From Conus ventricosus (Eukaryota; Mollusca; Gastropoda; Neogastropoda; Conidae): a stretch of 64,000 nt of DNA. The notes beneath the pieces are model-generated. The model saw only the letters and a list, made by a program, of their open reading frames with translations, ran no database searches and had not been told where the DNA came from. The stretch lies in the NCBI GenBank assembly GCA_018398815.1, contig CM031604.1:61627468-61691467 (forward strand), given 5' to 3'. Made by a program: the position numbers and the translations under genes. Shown here one piece after another: positions 37,161 to 49,331 of the stretch (positions within the stretch are counted from its first letter, which is position 1; the number at the start of each line of letters is the position of its first letter).

Positions 37161-38781
37161 AGGGGTGTGTTTGGAATGGAATTTGAGGTCGGAAGCTGGG
37201 GGCAAGGTCAGATTCGAGAGCCAGTGGAGGATGGAAATCAGGAGTGGAGAATGAGAGGCCTGTAAGGAAGTCGATTTTAAATTCAGGACATTCAGCGCTT
37301 TAGATTCTTGTGTGCATCTGTAGATGTGTTTATGGAACTCGGGCTGCAAATAAATCAACTGCTTTGCAAAGTATAGTCTGTGGATGAAACGGCAACACTT
37401 ATTTCTTGTTCAGGTTAGTGACAACAGTCTGCCTGGAAGAAAATTGTATTATTACTGCTTTGTCAGTACAGAAAATCATTATTATAACAACAAATATATA
37501 TACTTAGCGAGGTGCGCACACACACTCACACACACACATGCACATATAGAGGTAGCAAGATCATTTGCCCTTCTATCAGAGTTTGTCAGTACCACATATT
37601 ATAATGAATTGCTGCAAAAAAAGAAGAGGGTGTGTGTGTTGTGCATGCGTATGCTGCACTGGGATGTGTGTGTGTGTGTGTGGTTGTACATACTATTACT
37701 TAACATTGTGTGCACAGGACTGTGTGTGTGTGTGTGTGTGTGATTCATTTATTTTATGTTTGTGTAGTGCAAGCGATCGAGGGATTGTTCATACTATAAC
37801 TGTACTTTTTATAAAAAAAACATATGTCATGCAAGAATCCAAAAGTGTGGAATTTTTATTTAATGTTTGTTACCAGTAAAGTGTGATTGCCAACATGTTT
37901 ACGAAAGTATGTTAAGAAGATGGAGGAAACTTTCAATGGAAGTTTCATACTTGCAGTTTCCCTTTTTTTGTTTTTCGTTATATGATTTATATTGCAAGTA
38001 ATAGAGATGCCTGCCCAAGACTTCAATATTCTGGTTCAGTTAATATCTCCGAGATCATATCCAAATCTTGTTTTTATGTTTACAACAGAATTCTTCTTTT
38101 ATCAAAAATACTTTGAAATGATCATAGTGAACATCTGTCTGTGGTCTGGTTGTGCTGAGAAATTTGATGGAAAGGAAATGTTTGAAAGTAATCTGAAGTA
38201 CACCAGAATTTAGTCAAAGCAACAAAGGTATTCTTCCAGTACTTAATATCACATATTTTAGAATAGGCTTGACCTATTTGCACTGTGATGTAAAATGTTC
38301 TTGTCCCAGTGTTTCCAAAGCTTAGGTCACATTGTCGAACGACAAGATCATCAACTGTAAACTTGAACCTTGTGGATAATTTGGCTGTTTGTGGTTCATG
38401 ACTAAGATTAATAAAATGTTAATCACAGTACCTTACGGTGTTACAGAAAATAATGGAAACGGCTGCCAACTGTCCCCTGATAATAGATTATAGAAATGGC
38501 TTTGGAAGAAAATGGCAGTCGTCTTGTTGATTTTTAATCAAACAGGGATAGGGGAACATGACACATGTTTTTTTAGACCAGGTTAATTGTGACAATAGAT
38601 GCTACTGGTTTCTTTCCTATGTTTATTGACTTAGTTGGACAAAGACTTGAAAGAGTGTTGATGACTGCAAATTCTTCAACTAAGTAATGTCGGTTTTCTG
38701 GTGAATATGACTGATGAAAATTTGACCAGTGAAAATACACTTATGTTTCTCAGCGTCATACTGAAGTAAGGTCTGAATTGT
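37161..38781. other. Non-coding stretch with TG microsatellites
   Basis: Contains (CA)n at about 37517-37536 and (TG)n runs at 37663-37681 and 37721-37741. No gene is recognised. Confidence 0.5.
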
Positions 38782-38857
38782 TCGACTGAATGGATGTTTG
38801 GTAACAATTATTTTTGCTGTCGACTGAATGGATGTTTGGTAACAATTATTTTTGCTA
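38782..38857. repeat. Two-copy tandem repeat, 38-bp unit
   Basis: 'tcgactgaatggatgtttgg' plus 'taacaattatttttgct' occurs twice head to tail with almost no difference, so the duplication is recent. Confidence 0.85.
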
Positions 38858-39951
38858 TGACTTGATTATTAAGCCCATGTGGGTTTAAAATGACATAATG
38901 TACCCAAGGACACTTTATGTTAGTGTTATTGGGGAAAAGGAGGCAAGTAGTGAGATTTGTAATGTTGAACATGCAGTCGCTGAACTTCTGCTCTTTGGAT
39001 TCAGAATGAACTGAATTTTAGTCGTGGCTGTCATTCAGCTGATGTACAAACAACAACAAATAAACAGGCACCAAGACATGATGATGGCTTGTCGTATATT
39101 TCACACAAGTTGTGCAGTTATATGCGTTGGGTTTGGTACCAAATCAGCATGGTTACAACTGTTCGTTTTTACCACAGACAGTTTACGTATTTTGCATGCC
39201 TTGTGTTCAAATATTCTTGTTTTCATATGCTTTGTATTAGTCTTAGAACATGTCTTTGATCTTCTTTCATGCATTGAAAAGGATAATGATATTTACATCT
39301 TTGCATATTTCATGTTAACATGGTTAATTTTGATCTGCAGACAGCAAAATAAAAGCCAGCAGAAATGTTGAAGACGGTATCTATACTATCTTCTTTGTTG
39401 AAGATGGTATCCATACTATCTTCTTTTTTAATTCAATGTTCATTATTAAACTTGTGAATGTCTTGTACTCAACAGTTTGTGTGATGTATGTGTGCTCTTG
39501 CGTGCGCAACAGAGAAAGAGAGAGAGATGGAAAGAGAAAGAGTTTCTACTTTAAATGCCATCAGAAACATTTTTCATGGAATGTGTGTGTGGGTTGTCGT
39601 TTTCCACCTTATCACAGGGAGTGAGGGCACACATGAAATTTTAAGTGTATCTGTAGAGTCGCCATCACTGGAAATAGATCACTGGTAATCAGACACAAAT
39701 CTGTGCAAACAAACTGTAAAGAAGTCTGTTTTGCTTTTGGAGATATCTGCATTTTTCCTTGTTCCAGTACGGAGTTATACTATAGGGACAGAAATGTTTA
39801 ACTCTTTGTTCAGTATATTTTCATATTATCCACCGTCTCATCAAATTCTTTATTCACTTTGTCTTTTTATTTTTAATCGAGTATTATGTAATTAGAGATT
39901 TACGGCACATAATTGCTTTAAAGATCTGAAACTAAAAGCCACATCCGTAGC
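38858..39951. other. Non-coding stretch with a short tandem repeat
   Basis: AT-rich. At 39367-39426 a 30-bp unit ('gttgaaga.ggtat' followed by 'c.atactatcttcttt') is present twice. No gene is recognised. Confidence 0.5.
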
Positions 39952-40636
39952 GGCACAAAGTGTCGCAATTACACGAAGTGTTGCAATGCGACACCCCAGA
40001 ACAAAGCGTCGCACAGCACAAAATTTTACTTGCGACAGTTTGATCAGCCTTACCAGCACAAAGTGTCGCAAGCACAAGATGTCGCAAGGGCGCTATTCTG
40101 TACATGTATTGAGTGAGCAAGTGAGTGATGGCAGGTGAAGAGAGATACAGTGAACCATCCACCCACATACACACACACAATATGACTTCCTCGATGAGCA
40201 CTCGCACATCACCCACACACACAATCTCTGTGACTTTCTCGATGAGCACACACACACACACACATCCAAACACATACACGCATGTGCATGATGACATATA
40301 GTCGGGTACCATTTTGAAATATTTACTTAAAATATACATACGACGTTTTCTGATATACAACACCTTTACCGTGTTAGCATGACCCCAGAGCTTGCGTCAA
40401 TAGTTGTTTTTGTCGCACGTACATCACGCACGGCATGCAAAGTGTATGTTAAAAATGGCGGTTTTGAGCCAATTTGTGGGTCGCACACATGTCCCGAGCA
40501 CAATAAGGGGCTTTCCTGGCATAAACTTTCTCATGTTCCAAAGTGCGACACTTTTTGCAAGTCTTCTCAGCACAGTGTCGCACTTTTGCACAAAGTGTCG
40601 CATGCGACACTTTGAGTAGTTGCGACTCTTCGTGCC
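39952..40636. mobile_element. Element of 685 bp with long TIRs and clustered AAAGTGTCGCA motifs
   Basis: The first about 43 bases (beginning GGCACAAAGTGTCGCAATTAC) match the reverse complement of the last about 42 (beginning GGCACGAAGAGTCGCAACTAC), with about 80-85% identity by eye. AAAGTGTCGCA or its complement occurs at least eight times, only in the two ends. At 40592-40613 the motif and its complement abut as a perfect 22-bp palindrome. There is no ORF resembling a transposase. Target duplications are not evident. Superfamily unknown; a non-autonomous DNA transposon is the best reading. Confidence 0.7.
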
Positions 40637-40850
40637 ACAACACACATCTAAAATATCTCCAAACCCAGAGAAGATAACATAGATTTACTTTGCTCATGCA
40701 TTGTATTTTCTTCAGGGTTTTTGTTTTTTGCATCCATGCACAAGCGCAAGCACACGAACATGCACACGTTTTCCATAAACATCATATTCTTTCAACGAAA
40801 TATATCACTTTTGATTTATAAGTGGTGTTACTTTCATTTAAGTTAATCCA
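40637..40850. other. Spacer between two elements
   Basis: AT-rich sequence; nothing recognised. Confidence 0.4.
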
Positions 40851-40854
40851 TTAA

Positions 40855-42975
40855 TGCCCTTTTTTTTCCCTCAAAGTGCAATGTGGGTGATACTATGTGT
40901 TGCTCTAATTTTTATTGAAACTGTGAAATTTCTTATCTAGGCAATAAAATGTGGGCGTCCCAAAAATAGGACGGTGGGCACAAATGGGTAGGGGTTTTCT
41001 GTTTTACAAAGAATGAACACAAGAACATAAATACTGAAAGTAATGAACTTTTATTGAAGCAAAATTCTGCTGAAAACAAAATGCTCTTTGGTATCTACAG
41101 GAAATAGCTAATTCATAACTGTCAAGGGAAATATACATGGAGAATTGGTTGTTTCATGTTCTGCTTGGTTGTTGCTCTGTTCAGCTGTCATTGTCATGGG
41201 TGATTTCAGCATTACAGAATATGTGAAGTGCTTCACCGAGTGTGGTACTGCTGGAAGCATTTGTCATGGAGACCAACTTTGCACTTGACACAGCAGTGTA
41301 TAATCTTCTTTCCACTTGATGCACACCTCAGTTATGAAGGTCAGAGCTTTGCACTAGATGAGATCAACAGTCAAACCTGATTTCTGGTGGGACACACTTG
41401 TCAAGAGACATCCTCTTGGACGATCAGGTCCTGCATGACAAGCTCAGCAAGGTACACTCTCACAATGCCCCTGCAGATGGTGAGAAGGTCCAGAGGATTA
41501 TCTTTGGCTGCATCTGCACTCCTGTTGAGATGCCAGGCTTGTTGGATGCTAAGGTCTCAGAGACAATATTCAAAAATGGGCCACACCATTTCTGGCACAG
41601 TTCTGTACTTCCCCACATTATGATCTGTGCGGTCAACACCACCCATAGTATGGTTGTAATGGTGGTGGTCCATGAAGAGTTGTGGAATGATGAGTTGCTT
41701 TGACTCAGCTTTTTTCCATCTCTTTGCTGTCTGAAGTGAATGCATTCCAACCATGTCAGACGCAACATTCATGATGTTATTGTTCCAGCGAACAACAGAG
41801 GCCAGTTCTTGTGTCAGTTGCAAGGTCATAGGTTCTCCTTGCCGTCGTCTTCATTTCTGTCAGTCTCTCACAGGGAAATCCTCAAGGCAATTTGAATGTA
41901 TCGTTCCTTTGCATGCTATGTTCTCGTCTGAATGGATTGTCAAATTATGTGAGATGGTAGGAGTAGTCCTCTTCTTCTTGCAGCTCTGCAATGAAACTGA
42001 CAACAGGCGACCCCCTATCTCAAAGTCTGGGTATTCAGCTTGGTGTCACCTTCCACCTTGATGGGGCTCAACCTGGATGACGTAGCCTAAGGATATACTC
42101 AGCAACCGCATTTTGTAGCCAAATCTGATTGGTTTGCTTCGTATGAACTGTTAGCAGCAGTAGCTTCCTCCATCTCACAGGACTGCTTTTCCGGATAGTG
42201 ACGGTTCAGGTTGGAGATGGCACCACCTTCATCTTCATCCCCCCTATCATCATTGGTACCTTTATGTCGTGGAGCTGGTTCAATAAAGATGTCAGCATCC
42301 TCAAAGTCAGTTTTATCTTCCACCATGGACACCACTTCATGAACCATGCAAATCCTGGACAAAAGCAGAAAATAGAACATGTCGATCAACCAATCCGAAT
42401 CGCTCCTTGTCCCAGTTAAAACAAGGAAATATGTAGTGCAGTCCATGACATACACTGTGACAACACAAATCACATGTATATATATAACCTAAATTTTATG
42501 ATGCTGTTCCAAGGCTCACTCACTCACTCTCACACGCACATACAAATGTATAGGCACCCCCCCCCCCCCCCCCCAACACACACACCCTCTCATGCCTAAC
42601 ATCCCATTTTGGGAACAATAGTTCTGTCATGGAGATCAGTACAGATTCAAGATATCACCATACTGACAAAAACATATTCTGGTAACAATATAATCTCCAA
42701 TTTCTATTCTTTGTGTTGTACGTATGTATAAAAGTGTGTGGAAAAGTAATGACATCCTTACCCTTTTCTGCTTGTCCTTTTGAGGCTGCTGACACCAGAT
42801 TTTGTGCAAATGGCAGCTCCCACAGCTCAAATAAAAGGAGAATACTCAAACAAAAGCGATGGTTGTATGCATGTGATGTCCCCTGATTAACACAAAACAG
42901 CTGAGTCACAGTGACATAGGCACTTCAGACACAGATACTGAAACATGTTATGTCCTAAAAATGGGATGGTGGGCA
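40855..42975 (-). mobile_element. piggyBac derivative, 2.1 kb, TTAA-flanked
   Basis: TTAA at 40851-40854 followed by TGCCC, and GGGCA followed by TTAA at 42976-42979, define the ends. The right subterminal sequence 'tgtcctaaaaatgggatggtgggca' recurs in similar form 110 bp inside the left end ('gtcccaaaaataggacggtgggca'). The interior carries a damaged piggyBac transposase on the minus strand. A poly-C tract of about 21 bases lies at 42553-42573. Confidence 0.85.
41215..42473 (-). pseudogene. piggyBac transposase remnant with internal deletion
   Basis: The N-terminal acidic region (42473-42099) has DADIFIEPAPRHKG and DDRGDEDEGGAISNL. The core C-terminal half (41829-41557) has the family hallmark HHYNHTMGGVDRTDHNV, containing the third catalytic Asp region, then WPIFEYCL. 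The C-terminal Cys-rich zinc domain (about 41325-41215) has HCCVKCKVGLHDKCFQQYHT. The central part with the first two catalytic Asp is missing or unrecognisable and several frames are needed, so it cannot be active. Coding length of about 420 codons compares with about 550-600 in the family. Confidence 0.85.
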
Positions 42976-42979
42976 TTAA

Positions 42980-44625
42980 TGTTGTTGCCCAGGCAAGTGT
43001 TGGCAGTGTGTATGCTCGCAAATGTGTATGGAAATAATACACAAATTGTCTCATCGCAACAGCACTTGAATTGTTAATCAAATCACAACCATATCAAGTA
43101 TAAAGAAATTTGCAGCCATAACACAGAACATCATGAGGTGGAACAATTAAGAAAAAAAAGGGGAGGGAGTAAGCGTGCAAGTTAAAAAAAAATCGGATGC
43201 AAGAATGAATCATCTTGGCAGTTGTTAAAGAGCAACCCTTTTGATTATAAACACTTCTTTACAGAATTAGTACATCATGTATCATCACATGCACATGAGT
43301 ACATGTTAAAGTAATGATGTGATGGAAGCTGTTTTGGTTACCATTCCAAATTGTTATTTGTTTGTTTATTATATCATCGGCATAGCCCTTCAAAAATGAA
43401 AAATGAGGAATTGTGCAATGTCATGTAATGAACAACTTCCATTAAAAATGAGGAATTTTCCAATACCATGTATGAAGAACTTGTATTAGTAACGATAAGT
43501 GATGTGGAAATTTCTGTTCAAGAGTATGTATGTTTTTATTTTGTGTGTGTGTGTAGGTGTGTGCAGGTGCAACAGGGATGAAAAGAAGACTGCCTCAAGG
43601 TCTGAAACCTGTACAAGCATGTCAGTCAGTGTGCCTATTTTCTGTTTATCTCCATTCCCACACTCATCTACTTAAAGAAAAAGAAAGATCTTTCATTGGG
43701 TAAAACTTTTATCCATCATGAGGAAAATGTGATGAATCTGTGAACAAGGCGTTTCATATATATATGTGTTAATACAGTCATGATTATACTTGATATGTCG
43801 TAAAAAGGTGCAGGACATGGTTTTCTTTAAGTAGTTTTTAAAGAGGGTGGGTTATAATGATCTGAATTTGGAATTCAGAGTCAGCGCTTAGCAGGATTTC
43901 CTTCGTTGGAAAATCTGTCAAGCAAGCACAGTAGTAGAACTGTTCTAGTCCAGCTCGGTCTAGCCAGGTTTTCATTCTAGTGTTGAAAGGTTTCTTCCAT
44001 GTTTTTTTCTTTTTGCTGTCTGGGTCTGATTGATAGATGTTACTCGAGTGTGATGTTGGGATGCCGTTTTCCAATGTCACTGCTATGATATGTATGTTGT
44101 TACTGTTAGTTTTTGGCTAGCTACATTGTATATATACATGTATGAACAACATAGCTTGCTGCATTGGTGTGAATTCTCCGACCAAAACCTCTTGGTGCTC
44201 ATAGTTTATCATGATGTATTGACAAATCTCAAGCATTGAAGGTCTAAAAAGAGTTTTCTGTGTTATTTACATTGGGGAAAACAAGTCTGCACGCTTTTAT
44301 TAGTGAGTGTCAGTCTTACAGAATGGTTGCATACCCGTTTCCCTTTTTTCCCCCATACAACTCAGAGATTACCACACCTCATTTCTTAAGTCCCCCAAAA
44401 TGTTAATTCAGGTAGTCCCAGTCTGTCATCGCTTTTGGTTCCAGTACAAAGATAGATGTCAGTTTTCAGAAACATTGCTGTGGAAGGTTGCCTGTTGTGT
44501 ACACATTTTTCATATATAAAACTGCCATTTCAATATAGTGTACAGATTCCTTTTCCCACTGTATTTTCTGGGGATGAAGGCTACTAGCGGCGGCTTGCTG
44601 ACAAGGACTGGGACTTGAAGGCAGA
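42980..44625. other. Non-coding stretch, nothing recognised
   Basis: AT-rich sequence between two piggyBac derivatives. It contains a weak duplication near 43396-43465 ('aaaaatgaggaatt' and 'gtaatgaac/gtatgaagaac') and a short TG run at 43542-43555. No gene signal. Confidence 0.5.
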
Positions 44626-44629
44626 TTAA

Positions 44630-46104
44630 ACCCTCTTGTATTCAGATTCTCTGAGGCCAAATTCCCCCTAGTTTTCAGATTTTTTTGGTGAATTTAGCCT
44701 TAAAATGGGTATGTATGGTTCATGCTTCACCACAACCAAGCGAAATTCCGCATGTATGATCACAAGGCTTTGTCTATACTGGGGAGCATGATTTTGTGCG
44801 TCTCGAGGTGAAAGGTCGTGTCACTGTCACCAAAATGTCACCTAATGTGTTACATGCGATGGTGACAATTCTAATACAGCACACCAACATGCAGTTATCC
44901 CATGCACATGCATGTTAGTGTTGTAAAATGAAAGCTGCGGCCTAAGTGAGATGATCTGTCTTCTGTCCGCCTGTTCAGTCCCCACAGGTAATCCACAGAA
45001 TGTCACACACAACTAGTGTCAATTGTCACTACTGAACAGTTACTGTAGATTCAAGCACAGTTCCTCATTGTTTTTTCTGTCACTGTTCTAAGCACCGTAT
45101 ACATGTCCATATGTATTTACACAATGTATAGCTGTGAAGAAATTGAGTAGAGTGTCACTGCCAAGTGTCATCAAAGCACTGTCACCATAAACTACAGGTA
45201 AGCATATATACACGTACACACAGCGAGACTAGCAAACTGCCCTACTGTTGAGCCACATTCTGCGCATGGTAGTCATGGAAAAAGTCATTCTTATGAAAGT
45301 ATAGAGGCACCTGGCAGAAAGAACACATATATGACGTTTTCTACGCGTCGTCCCTTAGTTGTCATACGGAATAATCAGTACAGTGACAGCCCCGCATTTC
45401 GTCAGGTGTTGTGTCGAACCAGAGGGGGTCAGGTGTGCCCTTAGCCGCTTGTCTTTGTTGAGCATATCTGTTAGTTTCTTCTGCTACTAGTTGGAAAATG
45501 TGAGAGGTAGAAAAAAGAAATAATCTAGTGCGGTGGCAGTGTTCGGCAGTGAGTGCGCTTGGCCTGTCGGCTGTTGGAATGCGACCACATGGGCAGGATG
45601 TGTAGCCGGTCGCCATTGTTTTGCAGAACGGCGAGTAGCACGTTGTACTGAGGGTCGCTTTCAACATTTTCCTCTCCTTCATTGGTGCCGATTTCAACAT
45701 AATTCTCTTCTCCTAACTCTCCATTTTCATACTTGTCTACTTCTTGCATAATTTGATCCCACTCCTCCACTGAATACTCAGGAATATCACCAAACTCGCT
45801 GTTGTTAGCAGACGACGCCATTGTGAAAATCGGTCAGTCTCACGCACAACTCTTCGCTTGCAGTTTCTCCTCTTTCTTAGTGAATGGAAGTGGTGCCAGC
45901 ATCCAAAAATAGTGCTGCCACATTATTGGGCTATAGTGGGAAATCCCCAACAACTTTTAGTGGCTCTCCGAGTATTTTCACAGAGTCAGCACGTGATGGA
46001 AAAGTACCGTACACAGGCGGCGGGCAGCTCCCGTCTGCACCCGTTACGAAATCTAGCGCGCTGTCTCAGCGCTCCCGTCTGCGCCCGTTATGAATACAAG
46101 AGGG
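44630..46104 (-). mobile_element. piggyBac derivative, 1.48 kb, TTAA-flanked
   Basis: TTAA at 44626-44629 and 46105-46108 flank 13-bp inverted repeats, CCCTCTTGTATTC at the left (after one extra A) and its exact complement at the right. Two subterminal direct repeats (46027-46048 and 46071-46092, 'gctcccgtctgc.cccgtta.g') adjoin the right TIR. The coding remnant on the minus strand starts near the right end. Confidence 0.85.
45362..45821 (-). pseudogene. piggyBac transposase N-terminal fragment
   Basis: It starts MASSANNSEFGDIPEYSVEE at 45821, with a long acidic N-terminus. After a frameshift near 45550 the reading HIFQLVAEETNRYAQQRQ and WFDTTPDEMR follows. That is the usual start of the piggyBac DDE domain (helical Asn-Tyr-Ala segment, then an Glu-Met(-Arg) element). 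Sequence after that degenerates and the catalytic aspartates are not present. It is one of several N-terminal remnants in this window. Confidence 0.75.
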
Positions 46105-46384
46105 TTAAAGCAATTCATCTAGGCAAGCAAATTAAAGACAGATTTAAACATCTTTTGAAACTTGGATCTGTTCACCAGTGTTAAACTAAGGTTTTTCACC
46201 CATTGGTTCTTTTCAGTAAAACTTTGTCAACTGGTCATATTTGTAGCCCAGTCAGACTTTTATGTTGGAAATGAAAGTAAAGATGGCTATGTATAGTTTA
46301 TGTCCAATGCTGAATCTTTTGATATTGTTGTTTTGTGCATCTCTTTTTGTTCTTCCTGGGAAGGTCTGAGTGGCTGTTCGCCTG

Positions 46385-46640
46385 TGCCATGCAAATTGGA
46401 ATTGCTCAGACAGGAAAGATCGATTGCCTGTGCATTATGAACAAGGCAGAAAACAAGGCAGAAAAGATTGATCGCCTGTGCCATTTCAGCTAGGCAGGAA
46501 AGACTGATTGCTAGTGCCATTTCAGCTAGGCAGGAAAGACTGATTGCCTGTGCCATTTCAGCGAGGCAGGAAAGTGATTGCCTGTGCCATTTCGACCAGG
46601 CAGGAAAGACCGATTGCCTGTGCCATATGAACTAAAGTTG
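46385..46640. repeat. Minisatellite, unit about 36 bp
   Basis: About six to seven imperfect copies of 'aggcaggaaagactgattgc' followed by 'ctgtgccatttcagc'. One minus-strand frame is open through part of it and gives a 12-residue repeat (SCLAEMAQAI), which I do not regard as a gene. Confidence 0.85.
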
Positions 46641-48215
46641 CTCAAACAGGAAAGAAAAAAATATGCTGTCCAAGTAACACATACTCGCACTTCTGTAGCA
46701 TTTATATCGGTTACATCCTCATGATTTGCTACCCCCCATCCTCGACTGACTTGGTTGTTGTTCCTTTGTATAGTTTCAGTAGGGTACGACAACAACAACA
46801 GTTGTGGACATAATAATTGTCATTCACATTAGTTTACAGTATCTTCATTGGAAGGAGAGGGCGTGGTTCCAAAATCCAGTTTAGCTGCCTTTCTGAACAT
46901 CGTCACCTCCTGCCCTTTTTGTGGGGATGCAGAATTGTTTAGTTGTTTTTTTTATCGTAATCTGGTGACTTGGAAATGGGACTGTCCATTCTGTGGTACT
47001 GTTTGCTAATTCCACACTTTTTCAGTGTGTTCTTGAGCCAGGTTTACAACAGCATCATCCATTTTGATAATGTCAGGTTCTGTGGGATTGATTAGCTTAT
47101 GTAAAAAAAACAAAAAAAAACTTGTTTCTACTAAATATTAAACATCATGCACCGTTTTCCAATTCTTAATGATGGGTTTATAACGGCATCCTCAATTTCA
47201 ATGAAGTCTTGTTCTTGGATATCATTAGTTTATGAAAACTAACAGCTTAGCTGTTTGTTTCTATTTTGTTTTTAGTATATTATATAAAACAGCATGGCAC
47301 CTACATAGCAGCTACCTAAGCCCATTTTCCTTCCTTTTTCCTTAATGATGTCTATCGCCTGTGGTCAAGAAAGGTCATCTGGGAATCTTCATCTGATTTA
47401 TAGTTGCCTTGGGTGGTCAGCAGTTCTAATTGTTTTCCAGGTATCTTGTTCAAAATTATGTCTGGCCATTTCAGTTGCAATTGGACGAGTAGACCTTTCA
47501 GTTTTTTTTTGTGTTTTTGAATACCTCTATGCACCTTTTAGTAAATGCTGTTGTTCATTGCTTTTCTTCGTACATTTATGCTATGTTGAAGCTCAACAAG
47601 TTTCGGTAAACAGCAGCCCCAAATGGACTATTAACATGAATTCTTTGAATATTTTACCAGAACAGGAGGACTGGGGTTTGAAAAGCTCCTGCAGTTTGTG
47701 AATAGAAATTACGTCAGGAACCCACAAGTTTTCTGTACATAGCTAGTCTTTGTGTACAGTACACTGTGCAATTTAAGTGGTTTTCTGCCATATTGTTAAG
47801 CATCTGCTCAAACGGCAGCCATTGAAAAGAACAAACACAGGCATTCAGTTTGACATTTTAATGTTATTTATAAAGTGTATTAACTGGATTGTATGTGTAG
47901 CCTTTTCCTTTTTTCCCAAGTTGTTTTCAGTTTAAAATAAAGAACATGAAATTTGACTTGTGTTGTGACCAGATTATATGAATGTATGACAATGCACTTG
48001 GAATCTTGAGCTGTCAGTGCTGGATGATGAGGCTGAATCCTGTCATGAGATAGAGTTGATGTAAGACTTGGTGTCTTCTCCCTTGTCAGGAAAAACAACC
48101 AAAATAAAAGCAACCATACTGTTGACACTTTTTATGGGATAATTACACTGCAGTCTCAGTTCAACTTGGTCAGATGTACTAGTGCAAGACGAAAAGACTA
48201 TTAATCTGGAACATC
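46641..48215. other. Non-coding stretch with weak internal repetition
   Basis: Sequences near 46990-47110 and 47150-47235 resemble each other ('catcatccattttgataatg' against 'catcctcaatttcaatgaag', both followed by 'attagttta/attagcttatg'). A 118-codon ORF at 47345-47701 has no recognisable features. The reverse strand gives short protein-like pieces that may be an old transposon, but I cannot identify it. Confidence 0.4.
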
Positions 48216-48830
48216 ATGGCAAAATTTCCACCTGGAAAGAAGCCGATTGCCGCTGATAACGCTCTCAAGAAGTCCACTGCAAGGAAACAGTTGATAGACA
48301 ACATTGAAGCTCACATCGACTTGGTCAAATCAACATGGCCTGCAACAGACAAGCGTATGTAAGAACTTGCAGAAAAGACGAACGAAAATGAAAATCTCAA
48401 CGAAGCTCTGGACTACACAGCAAATGGATGGCCATTATATAAACCAAGTCAAATCATCATTATATGACTACTATGCGGTGGGAAATGGAGTGTTCATGAA
48501 GGACCGTTAGCCAAAGGCACAAGAGTTGTAATTCTGGTGTCAATGAGAGAAGAAATTATAGAGTTCATCCATACAGGTCATCAAGGAATCACAAAATGAT
48601 GAAAGAGCCAGCTCTCTGGTATGGTGGCCTAAGAACAGTGATGAAATTACCCAGAGTTAGATGTGGTAAAAATCTGTGGAGAAAAGAAGCCAAGTTAAAA
48701 CAGTGAACCTCTGAAACCAACACTGTCAAACCAACATTGTTACCTGATGCAGCCTTTCAGGTGGTTGGAGCAGACATTTTTTATTTCAAGAATGAACAAC
48801 ATCTAGTAGTCGGTCATTGAATTTGTTTAC
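48216..48830 (+). pseudogene. Ty3/gypsy pol fragment, RNase H-integrase junction
   Basis: Broken frames show the linker and integrase start typical of gypsy pol. IEAHIDLVKSTWPATDKRM, then a 'DYTANGWP' segment, a zinc-region piece with EFIHTGHQGITK and WW-P, and near 48740-48820 AFQVVGADIFYFKNEQHLVV, the start of the catalytic core containing the first Asp. At least three stops or frameshifts are present and the copy ends abruptly near 48830, where a non-LTR fragment in the opposite orientation begins. It is not closely related to the element at 6002-18752. Confidence 0.75.
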
Positions 48831-48839
48831 GGAAGGTGT

Positions 48840-49300
48840 CAAGCGTGGGAGACAGGGCAACTTTTGAAGGGAGCTACTCCAGTCCCGATGGTCTTTGGGA
48901 AGAAGCTGCAATATCTATTGTCTGGCTTGTCCTGTATTCTTTGGTACTGCAGATGATGTTGATTCCGCAGTTTTGTGTCGATAGCGTTTTCTCTTTGAGA
49001 CTGGGACAGCTGACATGAGCTTGGCCATGCATTACCTTGTAAAACATGGAAAGTCTAGCATTGCGGCGACGAGTAGCCAAAGAGGGCCAGCCGAGCTGCT
49101 GCAACATGCTCCCAGCACTGGAGGTGTTGCGTTGGCGGTGTAAGACGAAGCGTGCTGCCGCGAGTAGGACTGTCTCAAGGTGTTGCGTTGGCGGTGTAAG
49201 ACGAAGCGTGCTGCCCCGAGTAGGACGGTCTCAATATCCATGTGGCTGCGTTGGTGCGGGTCCAAGACGGACGAGGCATATTCAACCAGTGGGCGGACTA
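48840..49300 (-). pseudogene. Non-LTR retrotransposon RT C-terminal fragment
   Basis: Minus-strand pieces RFVLHRQRNT (49230 downward) and MLQQLGWPSLATRRRNARLS followed by MFYKVMHG (49107 downward) match the region just after the reverse transcriptase domain in CR1/jockey-like LINEs. The upstream RT is not present, as expected for a 5'-truncated copy, although the orientation of truncation is complicated by the local tandem duplication at 49122-49235. Confidence 0.72.
49122..49235. repeat. Two-copy tandem repeat, 56-bp unit
   Basis: 'aggtgttgcgttggcggtgt' followed by 'aagacgaagcgtgctgcc' and so on is present twice with only two differences. It lies within the LINE fragment. Confidence 0.88.
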
Positions 49301-49331
49301 AGCTTTTATATAGCGAGCTCCTTTGTTTCAG

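Noticed and set aside
36501..37358. 285-codon minus-strand ORF
   Set aside because: It results from a degenerate GT/GA-rich repeat without stops in that frame. Composition is low-complexity (Pro/Ser/Leu/His), with no domain.
39900..40640. CRISPR-like array from repeated AAAGTGTCGCA motifs
   Set aside because: Motifs occur in both orientations at irregular spacing, within inverted-repeat ends of an element in an animal genome.
47345..47701. 118-codon plus-strand ORF
   Set aside because: No motifs, no splice context and low-complexity surroundings; the opposite strand looks equally protein-like, perhaps an unidentified old transposon.
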